Made by a program: the position numbers and the translations under genes. 64,000 nucleotides of DNA from Danxiaibacter flavus (GTDB lineage Bacteria; Bacteroidota; Bacteroidia; Chitinophagales; Chitinophagaceae), in assembly GCF_041060425.1 (NCBI RefSeq), contig NZ_JAULBC010000006.1:372001-436000 (forward strand), in the 5' to 3' direction. The notes beneath the pieces are model-generated. The model had not been told where the DNA came from. It did no database searches and was given only the letters and a program-made list of their open reading frames with translations. Every line of letters starts with the position of its first letter. Position 1 is the stretch's first letter. Shown here piece after piece: positions 17,332 to 26,348 of the stretch.

Positions 17332-18096
17332 ATGCTTGCTGATAAAGTAGTGTTTCTTACCGGAGGTGCAGATGGAATTGGTTGGGAATGTGCCCTGGCT
17401 TATGCTAAGGCCGGTGCTACCGTATGTATTGCTGATATAAATCCTGGTGGTGAAAATAGAATTAATTTATTGCAGGGCGAAAAACATTTGTTCATCAAAT
17501 GTGATGTAAGTTTTGAAGATGATGTAAAGCTTGCCATAGAAACGGTTATAAAAACGTTTGGAAGACTGGATATTGTTCACAACAATGCGGGAATAGTCAA
17601 TCCATCAAAACCACTGCATACTACTACTAACCAGGAGTGGGAGAGTTTAATGAATATCAATCTTAAGAGCATTCTTTTCACCACCCGCTACGCGTTGGAT
17701 CATTTGGCCGCATCCGAAGGAAATATTCTCAATACAAGTTCATTAGTGGGCTCCATTGGACAAGATAATCATGCAGCTTATGTAGCAACAAAAGGCGCTG
17801 TCAATGCGCTTACAAAAGCGATGGCGCTTGATTACGCAAAGTTGAAAGTGAGGGTGAATGCAGTTGCGCCTGCAGCCATAAAAACGCCTGCGCTTGATGC
17901 ATGGAGCCAGCAACAACCAAACGTGTCAGAAATAAAGAATTACCTGAACAAACTCCAGCCACTGGGCGCAATGCCAGCCGGAGATGTTATTGCAGACGCC
18001 TGTGTTTTTCTTGTTAGTGATGCTGCCCGCTTTATAACGGGGTGCATATTGACGGTGAGTGGTGGCGCTGAGCTTGGTTATAAAATCCTGGTTTAA
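17332..18096 (+). CDS. SDR family oxidoreductase, probable sugar (L-fucose pathway) dehydrogenase
   Basis: 254 residues, classical short-chain dehydrogenase. The cofactor loop is TGGADGIG (residues 10-17). Asp35 ends beta-2, which favours NAD over NADP. NNAG is at 84-87, and the catalytic set is Ser137, Tyr150 and Lys154 (YVATK). The C-terminal FITGCILTVSGGAELG is the usual end. It is the first gene of an operon with L-fuconate dehydratase 17 bp downstream. In the known non-phosphorylating fucose route SDR enzymes act twice, as L-fucose 1-dehydrogenase and as 2-keto-3-deoxy-L-fuconate dehydrogenase; sequence alone does not say which this is. Confidence 0.85.
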   Translation: MLADKVVFLTGGADGIGWECALAYAKAGATVCIADINPGGENRINLLQGEKHLFIKCDVSFEDDVKLAIETVIKTFGRLDIVHNNAGIVNPSKPLHTTTNQEWESLMNINLKSILFTTRYALDHLAASEGNILNTSSLVGSIGQDNHAAYVATKGAVNALTKAMALDYAKLKVRVNAVAPAAIKTPALDAWSQQQPNVSEIKNYLNKLQPLGAMPAGDVIADACVFLVSDAARFITGCILTVSGGAELGYKILV

Positions 18097-18113
18097 AATA
18101 TTACATAATAAAG

Positions 18114-19334
18114 ATGATCGTAAAAATTAAGACAAGGGACGCCCGTTACAAACTGGAAAAAGGGGCGGGAAGTGATGCTATACACAGAGATCCGCAATAT
18201 GCATACGCCGTAACTGAATTGATCGACGACAGTGGCATTACCGGAACAGGTTTGGCTTTTACGTTGGGTGAAGGAAATGATCTTGTTTGCAAAGCCGCGG
18301 AGTTTTATGCGCAGCAGTTAATAGGAAAGGATATTGAAGAATTGATGGGTTCTTTTGGCTTGCTGTTTAATCGCTTTGCAAATGAACAGCAGTTCAGATG
18401 GCTCGGTCCGCACAAAGGAATTGTCCACCTGGCCCTGGCATCTGTTACCAACGCCTGTTTTGATCTTTGGGCAAAAAAGCGAGGTGTGCCATTGTGGAAA
18501 TTATTGATAGATCTTACACCTGAACAGATTATAGGCCTGCTTGATTTTTCGTATATAGAAGATGAATTGTCAAAATCTGCAGCATTGGATCTGCTTCGTT
18601 CAACATGTGTAACCAGGCAGGAGCGTCTGTCAATTTTAGAAAAAGGATATACCGCATATGATACTTCTATCGGCTGGTTCAATTACTCGGATGAGGACAT
18701 CAGAGCTAATTGTAAAAAAGCTGTAGCCGAAGGCTTTACTGCAATGAAACTGAAAGTAGGTTCTGCTGATGAAGAGCGTGATATACGAAGGGCTGAAATT
18801 GTTCGTGAAGCAGCGGGTGACCAGGTAAAGGTAATGCTCGATGCCAATCAGCAATGGGATCTTTCCAAAGCTCTTCGGATTTGCAAAAGATTGCAGCACA
18901 TTAATCCTTACTGGATAGAAGAGCCAACGCATCCGGATGATATTTTAGCACACAAACGACTGGCTGATGAAATTGCGCCTGTTAAGCTCGCGTTAGGTGA
19001 ACACGTGCCCAACAGCATCATCTTTAAAAATTATTTACAAACCGGCTGTGCAGGATTTATCCAGGTTGATGCAGTAAGGGTAGGAGGGGTTAGTGAGTTT
19101 ATTCTTGTGAGTTTGTTGTGTAAGAAATTCGGAATCCCGGTTGTCCCTCATGTGGGCGATATGGGGCAATTGCATCAGCACCTCGTTCTGTTTAATCATA
19201 TCTCGGTAGGTCATGAAGCTTTGTTCCTGGAACATATTCCTCATTTGCGTAAACATTTTGTTCATCCCGTGAAAATTGAGAACGGCGTGTATGTTACGCC
19301 GCAGGAAGCGGGAAGTAGTTGCGATTTAAAATAA
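18114..19334 (+). CDS. L-fuconate dehydratase (enolase superfamily)
   Basis: 406 residues. The opening GAGSDAIHRDPQYAYAVTEL and GLAFTLGEGNDLV are signatures of the L-fuconate dehydratase branch of the mandelate racemase group. Catalytic set read from the sequence: Lys212 and Lys214 (MKLKVG), metal ligands Asp243 (MLDANQQW), Glu269 (WIEEP) and Glu296 (GEHVPN), and His346 (PHVGDMG). These fall five to six residues before the positions known in the Xanthomonas campestris enzyme. It dehydrates L-fuconate to 2-keto-3-deoxy-L-fuconate in the cytosol. It is translationally close to both neighbours (17 bp after the SDR, 4 bp before the symporter). Confidence 0.92.
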   Translation: MIVKIKTRDARYKLEKGAGSDAIHRDPQYAYAVTELIDDSGITGTGLAFTLGEGNDLVCKAAEFYAQQLIGKDIEELMGSFGLLFNRFANEQQFRWLGPHKGIVHLALASVTNACFDLWAKKRGVPLWKLLIDLTPEQIIGLLDFSYIEDELSKSAALDLLRSTCVTRQERLSILEKGYTAYDTSIGWFNYSDEDIRANCKKAVAEGFTAMKLKVGSADEERDIRRAEIVREAAGDQVKVMLDANQQWDLSKALRICKRLQHINPYWIEEPTHPDDILAHKRLADEIAPVKLALGEHVPNSIIFKNYLQTGCAGFIQVDAVRVGGVSEFILVSLLCKKFGIPVVPHVGDMGQLHQHLVLFNHISVGHEALFLEHIPHLRKHFVHPVKIENGVYVTPQEAGSSCDLK

Positions 19335-19338
19335 CCTG

Positions 19339-20988
19339 ATGATTGGTACAATAGATATAATTATTGCTGTGTGTTACATACTGGCCATTGTTACGATTGG
19401 TCTATGGACGGGCACACGTAAAAAGAAGAACGGAACAACAACTTCCGGCGAGTATTTTTTAGCGGGAAAAACACTGCACTGGCCAATGATCGGCCTGGCA
19501 TTGTTTGCGACAAATATTTCCTGTTTGCACCTGGTAAGCCTTGCACAGAGCGGCTTTGATTCAGGTTTGCTGAACGGAAACTTTGAATGGATGGCCGCAT
19601 TCACACTTATACTGCTGGCGCTTTTCTTTGTTCCGTTTTACATACGTTCAGGCGTGTCTACACTTCCTGATTTTCTGGAGAAAAGATACAACAAGGCATG
19701 CCGCGACTGGCTCGCATTTATTTCGATCATCTCTGCGATAATCATTCATATTGCTTTTTCCTTTTTGGCGGGAGGCATTGTGTTGGAAACATTGTTTGGA
19801 ATTAATATGTATGTCAGCATTATTGTTATTGCAGCGTTAACTGGTTTATATACTATTATTGGCGGACTGAAAGCGGTGGTAATAACCGAATCCATTCAAA
19901 GTATTGTACTTATAACAGGCGCCATTATCATAACTTTTTTTTCCTGGAACAAGGTTGGCGGATGGCATCATGTTACTGAAATACTGGGCAGCCAAAACGC
20001 GCTTGAAAAGGTGAGTATGATGCGTCCGTTAGGTGATAAAAGCGGCATGTCGTGGATGGCAGTATTTTTCGGTTATCCGGTATTGGGGATTTGGTATTGG
20101 TGTGCCGATCAAACAATTGTCCAACGCGCCCTTGGTGCTAAGGATGAAAACAACGCAAGGGCGGGTGCGTTATTTTGCGGATTTATTAAAATACTGCCTG
20201 TATTTATTTTTGTAATGCCCGGGCTGTTTGCATATGTGTTGTATCATTCGCAAAAGCTGGATTTAAGTGCGTTGCAGCACGTTGATCAAAATGGCCAGCT
20301 TGCGCTGAATACAAAAGGTATTTACACATTGATGATAACGCAATTGGTACCAAATGGATTAATAGGCGTATTGGTGGCAGCCTTGCTGTCCGGCCTTATG
20401 AGCCAGATTGCAGGCGCCTTGAATTCTATCGCTACATTATCCAGTTTTGATCTGTATAAAAGATTTAAGCCTGCTACATCTGATAAAAAGTTGGTTCAGG
20501 TGGGCCGGTTGTCTGCTGCGCTTGCGTTGATTGTTTCCATTGGCTTGTTGCCCCTGCTAAATCAATACCAGAGTTTGTTTGAAGGCATTAATGATGTGAT
20601 TGCGCATATAGCTCCTCCGATCACCTGTGTTTTTATCCTCGGTGTTTTTTGGGGAAAAGCCTCCGCCGTGTCTGCTCAACTGACATTGTGGATCGGTTCA
20701 TTCCTTGGCGCTGCTGTTTATGCTGCAACGAAGCTCTATCCGGATAGTTTTCTTGCCGGTATTCCATTTATGATGATGGCTTTTTACCTGTTTTGCGCAT
20801 GCGTGCTTATACAGGTAGTGTTTTCTTATGTATATCCCGTGCAACATACAGCTCAAAGCAGGGAACTGTTTTGGAAATCGTTAAGTGAACCGTTGCAAAG
20901 TAAAGGATGGTCTGGCCTTGGGAATTACAAAACGCTGTCATTATTGTTACTGCTTACAATGGCTGTTTTATATACGGTGTTCAGGTAA
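19339..20988 (+). CDS. Sodium:solute symporter (SSS/SGLT type), probable L-fucose or oligosaccharide uptake
   Basis: 549 residues with about 13-14 membrane segments. The start GTIDIIIAVCYILAIVTIGLWTG is followed by GEYFLAGKTLHWPMIGLALFATNIS, the hallmark of SGLT-like symporters. LLSGLMSQIAGALNSIATLSSFDLYKRF in the C-terminal half is the family's helix-8 to -9 region with the sodium-site serines. It starts 4 bp after the L-fuconate dehydratase stop, so it is cotranscribed. By position it should bring L-fucose across the inner membrane, an alternative to the MFS permease FucP used elsewhere. Transport specificity is inference. Confidence 0.88.
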   Translation: MIGTIDIIIAVCYILAIVTIGLWTGTRKKKNGTTTSGEYFLAGKTLHWPMIGLALFATNISCLHLVSLAQSGFDSGLLNGNFEWMAAFTLILLALFFVPFYIRSGVSTLPDFLEKRYNKACRDWLAFISIISAIIIHIAFSFLAGGIVLETLFGINMYVSIIVIAALTGLYTIIGGLKAVVITESIQSIVLITGAIIITFFSWNKVGGWHHVTEILGSQNALEKVSMMRPLGDKSGMSWMAVFFGYPVLGIWYWCADQTIVQRALGAKDENNARAGALFCGFIKILPVFIFVMPGLFAYVLYHSQKLDLSALQHVDQNGQLALNTKGIYTLMITQLVPNGLIGVLVAALLSGLMSQIAGALNSIATLSSFDLYKRFKPATSDKKLVQVGRLSAALALIVSIGLLPLLNQYQSLFEGINDVIAHIAPPITCVFILGVFWGKASAVSAQLTLWIGSFLGAAVYAATKLYPDSFLAGIPFMMMAFYLFCACVLIQVVFSYVYPVQHTAQSRELFWKSLSEPLQSKGWSGLGNYKTLSLLLLLTMAVLYTVFR

Positions 20989-21000
20989 GAAGTGAATGAG

Positions 21001-21036
21001 TAAAGCTTAAAGCCTAAAGCCTAAAGCTTAAAGCTG
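21001..21036. repeat. AAAGCTT/AAAGCC word repeat
   Basis: TAAAGCTTAAAGCC, TAAAGCC and TAAAGCTTAAAGCT occur in tandem immediately after the symporter stop codon. Period about 7 bp. Confidence 0.75.
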
Positions 21037-21063
21037 ACCGAAGCGAAGTTTTTTGAACCATAT

Positions 21064-21420
21064 AAGGCGCATAGGGGCGTATAAGAAGTTACGCCGGAGG
21101 TCAATAATGGCTAGAGCAGTATATATTTACTCAGCCAGTTTGTGCCCTTCACCATTGACCATTCACTATTCACTAGTTGCATTGAAGGCACATAGGGGCG
21201 CATAAGAAGTTACGACCGGAGGATAGTAATAACTGGAGCGGCAGACATTTAATCAACCAGTTTGTGCCCTTCACCATTGACCATTCACTAGTTGCATTGA
21301 AGGCACATAGGGGCGCATAAGAAGTTACGACCGGGGGATAGTAATAACTGGAGCAGCATACATTTACTCAGCCAGTTTGTGCCCTTCACCATTGACCATT
21401 CACTATTCACCAGTTGTATC
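21064..21420. repeat. Three tandem copies of an ~118 bp non-coding unit
   Basis: Units begin AAGGC(G/A)CATAGGGGCG at 21064, 21185 and 21300, giving periods of 121 and 115 bp. Each contains ATAAGAAGTTACG, then (T)AATAACTGGAGC or a variant, then CCAGTTTGTGCCCTTCACC, and closes with ATTGACCATTCAC words. Copies 2 and 3 are nearly identical; copy 1 has diverged, and copy 2 lacks one CTATTCAC word, which explains its shorter period. The array fills the 462 bp gap before the first alpha-L-fucosidase. Confidence 0.9.
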
Positions 21421-21450
21421 GAAGAATATTAACTATAGACAAAAACTTTA

Positions 21451-22758
21451 ATGATGAATAAAAGAATTACCTGGCTTTCGTTTTTGATTGTTTTAAGTAT
21501 GACTGCTTATTCGCAGAATAAGACAAGTAAAGCGGTTGTAAAGGATTTTATGAATAAACGCTTTGGTATGTTTATTCATTGGGGACCTGTAAGCCTGCGT
21601 GGCACGGAAATAGGTTGGTCGCGCGGTAAAGATGTACCGGTTGATGAGTATGATAGTTTGTATAAAGAATTTGATCCCGTGCTATTTAATGCTGATGATA
21701 TGGTTAGCATTGCTAAGCAAGCTGGTATGAAATACCTGACCATTACTGCAAGGCATCATGATGGATTTTGTTTGTGGCCCACCGCTTACACCGATTTCAA
21801 CATCATGCATTCTCCTTATAAAAAAGATATTGTCGGAGCGTTGGCGGCAGCATGTAAAAAGCAGGGAATTAAATTTTGTATTTATTATTCAGTACTAGAC
21901 TGGCATCACCCGGACTACCCGAATCATAGCCCATCGGGTCAGGATCCTGATCCTAAGTCGGATATGAACAAGTATATCGTGTTTATGAAAAACCAGTTGA
22001 AGGAATTGATCACGAAATACGATCCCTATATGCTTTGGTTTGATGGGGCATGGGAAAAGCCGTGGACCGAAGAAATGGGGAGAGATATGTATGCATATCT
22101 TAAACAGTTAAAACCTGATGTTATTACAAATAACAGGCTGGGTAAAGAAATGGCAGGTATAGATAATGCCAAAATAGACGAAAGCAAAATGGTTGGTGAT
22201 TATGATACACCAGAACAGGTTGTAGGTAAGCTTAACATGAATATGCCGTGGGAAAGCTGTTTTACTATTTGCAACCAATGGTCATGGAAGCCGAATGATA
22301 AAATGAAATCGCTCAGAGAATGTCTTGCGATCATTTCTCAAACCGCAGGTGGGAATGGCAACTTGCTTTTGAATGTTGGTCCTATGCCTGACGGACGTAT
22401 AGAAGCGCGCCAGGCTACAAGGTTGCGCGAAATCGGCGACTGGCTTAAAACAAACGGTGAAGCCATTTATAATACGTCAGGCGGGCCATATGAGCCGACT
22501 GCAAACTATGCAACGACCCGCAAAGGCAACAATATTTATCTGCATGTAATTAAAACAGATACTGCTTCAATCACTTTAAAAAATCTTCCGGGTAAACAGG
22601 TTAAAAATGCACATGTTTTAAACGGTGAAAAGATTACGGTTGAAAATGACCGGGATAGTTTTCGTGTGTTGTTGCCAACTGCTTTGGCCGGAAAGCAAGA
22701 ATATGTTGTAGTGTTGGAACTAAACGGTAATGCAGAAGCGCTACCGGTTATACATTAG
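21451..22758 (+). CDS. Secreted alpha-L-fucosidase, GH29
   Basis: 435 residues with signal peptide (start MMNKRITWLSFLIVLSMTAYSQ; the second Met is equally possible). GH29 motifs: KRFGMFIHWGPVSLRGTEIGWSR near residue 36, TARHHDGFCLWPT (His102-His103), CIYYSVLDWHHPDYP near 143, and LWFDGAWEKPW with Asp198 as the expected nucleophile. GNLLLNVGPMPDGRI near 310 closes the barrel, followed by a small beta domain. It releases L-fucose from glycans with retention, outside the cytoplasm. Followed at 20 bp by a mutarotase gene, so the two form an operon. Confidence 0.93.
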   Translation: MMNKRITWLSFLIVLSMTAYSQNKTSKAVVKDFMNKRFGMFIHWGPVSLRGTEIGWSRGKDVPVDEYDSLYKEFDPVLFNADDMVSIAKQAGMKYLTITARHHDGFCLWPTAYTDFNIMHSPYKKDIVGALAAACKKQGIKFCIYYSVLDWHHPDYPNHSPSGQDPDPKSDMNKYIVFMKNQLKELITKYDPYMLWFDGAWEKPWTEEMGRDMYAYLKQLKPDVITNNRLGKEMAGIDNAKIDESKMVGDYDTPEQVVGKLNMNMPWESCFTICNQWSWKPNDKMKSLRECLAIISQTAGGNGNLLLNVGPMPDGRIEARQATRLREIGDWLKTNGEAIYNTSGGPYEPTANYATTRKGNNIYLHVIKTDTASITLKNLPGKQVKNAHVLNGEKITVENDRDSFRVLLPTALAGKQEYVVVLELNGNAEALPVIH

Positions 22759-22778
22759 TATTTCATTAAAACGCATAT

Positions 22779-23240
22779 ATGTTCAATATAAGAAAGTTTT
22801 GTTTCTTGATTTTACCGGTTCTGCTGTTTTCTGCGTGTGACCAACAGGGTGTAAAGCAATCAGGACAAGCAGGCGGCATGCCTGCAGATACATTGAAAAG
22901 CATACAACGCTTTGGCATGGTCACCGGTATAAAGGCTGACAAGATTGATTATTACAAACAGTTGCATGCATCAATTTGGCCGGGTGTTGCCAAAAAAATA
23001 AAAGCGTGTCATATTCAGAACTATTCCATCTATCTCAAAGAAATTGAAAACAAGTATTATTTGTTCAGTTATTTTGAATACACAGGAAATGATTTTGCTA
23101 AGGATATGCAGCTGATGGCAGCAGACAGCACCACGCAACGCTGGTGGAAAGAAACGGCGCCGGCACAAATTCCGTTGCCCGATGCAGCTGCAAAAAATGA
23201 AACCTGGAGCAGGGCGGAAGAAGTGTTTTTTCTGAAGTAG
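22779..23240 (+). CDS. Lipoprotein of the L-rhamnose mutarotase (RhaM/DUF718) family
   Basis: 153 residues. The N-terminus FCFLILPVLLFSAC has a lipobox with Cys near residue 20, so it is exported and lipidated. Residues about 43-150 are a ferredoxin-like DUF718 domain: QRFGMVTGIKADKIDYYKQLHASIWPGV with the family His, then NYSIYLKE and the C-terminal RWWKETAPAQ. Family members interconvert alpha and beta anomers of 6-deoxy-L-sugars; a DUF718-type member is part of the Xanthomonas L-fucose gene set. Its place behind a fucosidase argues for fucose rather than rhamnose. A periplasmic location is unusual, as the studied members are cytosolic. Confidence 0.85.
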   Translation: MFNIRKFCFLILPVLLFSACDQQGVKQSGQAGGMPADTLKSIQRFGMVTGIKADKIDYYKQLHASIWPGVAKKIKACHIQNYSIYLKEIENKYYLFSYFEYTGNDFAKDMQLMAADSTTQRWWKETAPAQIPLPDAAAKNETWSRAEEVFFLK

Positions 23241-23322
23241 CCAGATGGTTTTAAATACAGTGTAGACTGGATTATATGCGATACACAGTCCAAAAATGAT
23301 ATGACAGATCTTTATCGCAAAA

Positions 23323-23440
23323 GCTCTGTGTAACTCTGCGTCTTCCCCTGTATTTCTTCGTGTAATAATAACTTTTATTAAGTATTGTCAACAATTAGTT
23401 ACACAGAGCAGCACAGAGCAGACACAGAGGTCCACAGACA
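23323..23440. repeat. Inverted pair of CTCTGTGT-type repeats
   Basis: GCTCTGTGTAACT (23323-23335) and AGTTACACAGAGC (23397-23409) are exact inverse copies of 13 bp. Both continue into degenerate CTCTGCG/ACACAGAGG words on the outer sides. They could form a long stem with a 61-nt loop. The rest of the 310 bp gap before the second fucosidase shows no other feature. Confidence 0.85.
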
Positions 23441-23550
23441 GTAAGCTTACATACAAATCCGTCATTTTCGATGATTAATTTGATGTTTTGCATTGCCAAC
23501 CGGATCTTTAGCAAGTCATGATTATATAATTCAGAATCGAATCAAGAAAA

Positions 23551-25053
23551 ATGAGATTGAAAAAATTTTATTTACTACCGATTTTTTTTGCCGCGATATT
23601 AGGCCGGTGCTTTGGCCAACTACAGCTGCCATCAAACAAACCTAACCTGGCACAGCAGGCAATGATCAAACGTGGTTATGGTATGTTCATGCATTTTGGT
23701 TTGAATACTTTTGCTGATGTTGAATGGTCTGATGGCACTATACCCGTTGAAAAATTCAATCCTACGCACCTGGATCCGGAACAGTGGGTACGAACCGCAA
23801 AGGAAGCAGGCTTCAGGTATGTGTTGCTCATAACCAAGCATCACGACGGTTTCTGCTTGTGGGATAGCAAATACACTACTTATGATGTAGGATCCGCTCC
23901 TGTAAAAACAGACATTGTAAAGGCTGTGTCTGACGCCTGTAAAAAATACGGGATCAGGTTCGCCATTTATTATTCGTTGTGGGACAGACATGAACCATCT
24001 TACAGGAATAACGATCCGCAGGTTTACATCAACTACATGCTGAATCAGTTAACAGAGCTGTTCAGTAATTATGGAGAGATCTGTGAATTATGGCTCGACG
24101 GTGGCTGGGATCGCAAGCCGAAGGATTGGGGCATAGATCAAATATATAAGCTGGTTAAAAAATATAATCCGGCTTGCGCGGTAAGTGTTAACCACACTAT
24201 TGAAACTACAGAAGGTAAACGCAATTATACGCAGCCTTCCCTGATGACGGAAGACAACAAATATTTCTTTCAGTATTTTCCTGCTGATTTCAGATTGTGG
24301 GATCCGAAAATGATTACCCGTTTTGATAAAAAGCAATACCTGCACGATGGCAAATCCTATTATATGCCGTTTGAGCATACGCTTTGTATAAGCAAGCGCT
24401 GGAACTGGTTTCAGAAAAGTGTGCAGCTGCCAACACGAGACCTGGATGAATTGGAGGAGCTTTTTTATTGGTGCACTTACAACAATAATTCACTTGTGTT
24501 GAATGTCCCTCCGGATCAGACTGGAAGGATAAGAGAATATGAAGCATTAACAGCCATAGAACTAGGCAAAAGGCTGGGGCTCGCTCCAAACAAACCTTTG
24601 CCGCAAAACGGTGAATTTATTTCTTCTCTTAAACCTGTTGTAGCCACAAGTGTGTTTGAGGAAAAAGGCAAGCGCCATGAAGGTAACCTGGTTACAGACG
24701 GTAGCCTGGATAGCCGTTGGATCTCCGTGGATACCCTCGCAAGTCTCGATATAGAACTTGATTCATCAAAGGCTTTCAACAAGATTAGCATTTTTGAATA
24801 CCAGGATACAAAAGAATTACCGGATGGTTTTTCGCAGATACGCATTCCGAGAATACAGGAGTACAGTGTTGATATCATGCTTGAAGGAAGTTGGAAAACA
24901 ATTTATCTTGGAGCTGAACCTATGGGTGATTGTAAAGTGATCCGTTTACCTAAACGTTATCGCACAAGCAGGTTACGGTTCAATGTGAAAAAGGCAACAG
25001 CGCCTCCTTCAATTTACGAGATCAATGTAATTGATATGCCGGATAAAAAATAA
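23551..25053 (+). CDS. Secreted alpha-L-fucosidase, GH29, with C-terminal discoidin-like domain
   Basis: 500 residues with signal peptide (MRLKKFYLLPIFFAAILGRCFGQ). Barrel motifs RGYGMFMHFGLNTFADVEWSDG near residue 41, TKHHDGFCLWDSKYTTYD near 96, AIYYSLWDRHEP near 138 and LWLDGGWDRKP, where Asp183 is the expected nucleophile. NNSLVLNVPPDQTGRI near 312 ends the barrel. Residues about 360-500 form a beta-sandwich (NLVTDGSLDSRWIS, RLRFNVKKATAPPSIYEINV) like F5/8-type carbohydrate-binding modules. It belongs to the GH29 branch lacking strict substrate choice at the +1 site, but linkage preference cannot be read here. Second fucosidase of the locus, with its own gap upstream. Confidence 0.92.
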   Translation: MRLKKFYLLPIFFAAILGRCFGQLQLPSNKPNLAQQAMIKRGYGMFMHFGLNTFADVEWSDGTIPVEKFNPTHLDPEQWVRTAKEAGFRYVLLITKHHDGFCLWDSKYTTYDVGSAPVKTDIVKAVSDACKKYGIRFAIYYSLWDRHEPSYRNNDPQVYINYMLNQLTELFSNYGEICELWLDGGWDRKPKDWGIDQIYKLVKKYNPACAVSVNHTIETTEGKRNYTQPSLMTEDNKYFFQYFPADFRLWDPKMITRFDKKQYLHDGKSYYMPFEHTLCISKRWNWFQKSVQLPTRDLDELEELFYWCTYNNNSLVLNVPPDQTGRIREYEALTAIELGKRLGLAPNKPLPQNGEFISSLKPVVATSVFEEKGKRHEGNLVTDGSLDSRWISVDTLASLDIELDSSKAFNKISIFEYQDTKELPDGFSQIRIPRIQEYSVDIMLEGSWKTIYLGAEPMGDCKVIRLPKRYRTSRLRFNVKKATAPPSIYEINVIDMPDKK

Positions 25054-25091
25054 AGAGCGACTTTCGTATCACCTGGGTTTAGAAAAGAATA

Positions 25092-25129
25092 GCCGCCAGT
25101 ATCATCAAGCTACTGGCGGCTTGTTATTT
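25092..25129 (+). terminator. Rho-independent terminator after the second fucosidase
   Basis: Perfect 10-bp stem GCCGCCAGTA (25092-25101) and TACTGGCGGC (25111-25120), 9-nt loop, then TTGTTATTT. It closes the fucose locus and isolates the repeat region downstream. Confidence 0.9.
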
Positions 25130-25353
25130 AAAATCCTAAACAAGGGTTGTAAAATCTTGTTTATAGCATGTTGCTTTGTTCTTAGGCGTGTTTCTTTTTT
25201 TCAATAGAGATGATCACTGCTCATCAATAGAACTTAAATAGGTTCATTAAAAAAGTCGGAAGCATAATTGGATAGGCATTTGTTTCTTCTGAATTATAGT
25301 ACAATTGTCCGCTTTATAGAAAAATGGTACGGAATTTCGTGTCAAAATAGCTT

Positions 25354-25650
25354 TGGGTATCATGGGTGAAAAACGCGGAAACGCAACAGTAGCAAGCGTT
25401 TAGCTTTTCTCAAATGCGCTTAGCTATAATAAAAACGAAGAAAAATTATGTATGATGAGAGGATTTTGTTGAGTAATTTCAATTCAGAAAGTTCAGGGAA
25501 ATTTTCAAAAGCAAGCAATCGTCGAAGGCAATTCGTTAAAGGTGTGGATAAAGGTAAGCGGAACTTTCTACATATCAACATTATTTCGAACTTTTTTCAT
25601 ATGGCAAGCAATCGTTAGAGGTCGTCTGTTTCTACAGAAGGCCTTTTTTA
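25354..25650 (+). ncRNA. Candidate structured small RNA, tandem copy 1 of 3
   Basis: First of three ~300 bp homologous units in a 1.97 kb gene-free gap. Conserved order: (T)TTAGC-TAATAAAA near 25420, then stem arms GAAAGTTC (25487-25494) and GAACTTTC (25561-25568), the words GCAAGCAATCGT and TCGTTAAAGGT inside, AACATTATTTCGAACTTTTTT after, then GGCAAGCAATCGTTAGAGGTC and a terminator hairpin (GGTC-CTGT/ACAG-GGCC, 25620-25643) with a T run. An accidental frame of 56 codons (25448-25618) is broken in the other copies by 2-nt indels, so protein coding is unlikely. Its 5' part is the most diverged of the three. Confidence 0.55.
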
Positions 25651-25785
25651 TTTAAAGTGGTGTGTGGTTTGTCTTGGTGTTATTGTACGTTTCCTGGAGC
25701 TATGACTTGCTGAATCAGATAATTTTTCATTTCCGCACTACAATTCAACAAAATAAGCTAAGATTTTACAGTGGATTATTGCTTT

Positions 25786-26086
25786 GGACATCATGATGGG
25801 AATTTCGTCAAACCCAATAATATCAATTGTTTTCAAGAATGAGTACTGCTTAGCGATGATAAAACTGAAGATAAGTTGTAAATGAAGAGAATATTCATTG
25901 AGCTAAATTTGTATCAGAAAGTTCAGATAGAGATTTTCAAAAGCAAGCAATCGTTGAAGGCAGATCGTTAAAGGTCTGATAAAGATAAGCGGAACTTTCA
26001 AACAACCAACATTATTTCGAACTTTTTTTCATATGGCAAGCAATCGTTAGAGGTCGTCTGTTTCTACAGAAGGCCATTTTTTTTTA
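25786..26086 (+). ncRNA. Candidate structured small RNA, tandem copy 2 of 3
   Basis: Starts with GGACATCATGATGGGAATT, shared with copy 3. TTAGCGATGATAAAA is at about 25850, stem arms GAAAGTTC (25917-25924) and GAACTTTC (25992-25999), the internal GCAAGCAATCGT, then TTTCGAACTTTTTTTCATATGGCAAGCAATCGTT-type text and the same terminator (26052-26085). A 29-codon frame (MKRIFIELNLYQ...) overlaps the first arm and has partly similar codons in copy 3, but no start codon or intact frame in copy 1. I treat it as non-coding. Confidence 0.55.
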
Positions 26087-26130
26087 TAGCCATTGTACAT
26101 TCAATGTCGTTTCCTTAAGTGGTTACAAAA

Positions 26131-26187
26131 AACGAAGCAAGCCTGAATCAGGTACTTCGTACTTCGTAAATCGTACTTGATAAATCT
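26131..26187. repeat. TTCGTA word repeat, homologous to 47565-47652
   Basis: AACGAAGCAAG, then GGTACTTCGTACTTCGTAAATCG and TACTTGATAAATCTT. The same ordered text occurs at 47565-47652 with an extra GC-rich hairpin inserted after GGTACTTCGTA. It sits between copies 2 and 3 of the RNA-like repeat. Confidence 0.8.
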
Positions 26188-26348
26188 TAGTGTTTCTAAA
26201 GGAAACGGATTGTTCATTGACAATTAAGAATACCTTTCCTATTACTTGTTAGCTTTCCGAAGTAAAACACATTTTTGTGGTTGACTTTTGCCTGCCCGGC
26301 TGGTATTTTAAACTTATTGGGCGGAAATTAATATCAATAATTTCTGTT

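Noticed and set aside
25448..25618. 56-codon frame inside copy 1 of the tandem RNA-like repeat
   Set aside because: The frame is destroyed by 2-nt indels in copies 2 and 3, while stem and terminator are kept, so I favour RNA.
25881..25970. 29-codon frame MKRIFIELNLYQ in copy 2
   Set aside because: Similar codons exist in copy 3 but without a start, and copy 1 has a stop in the same region; too weak for a gene.
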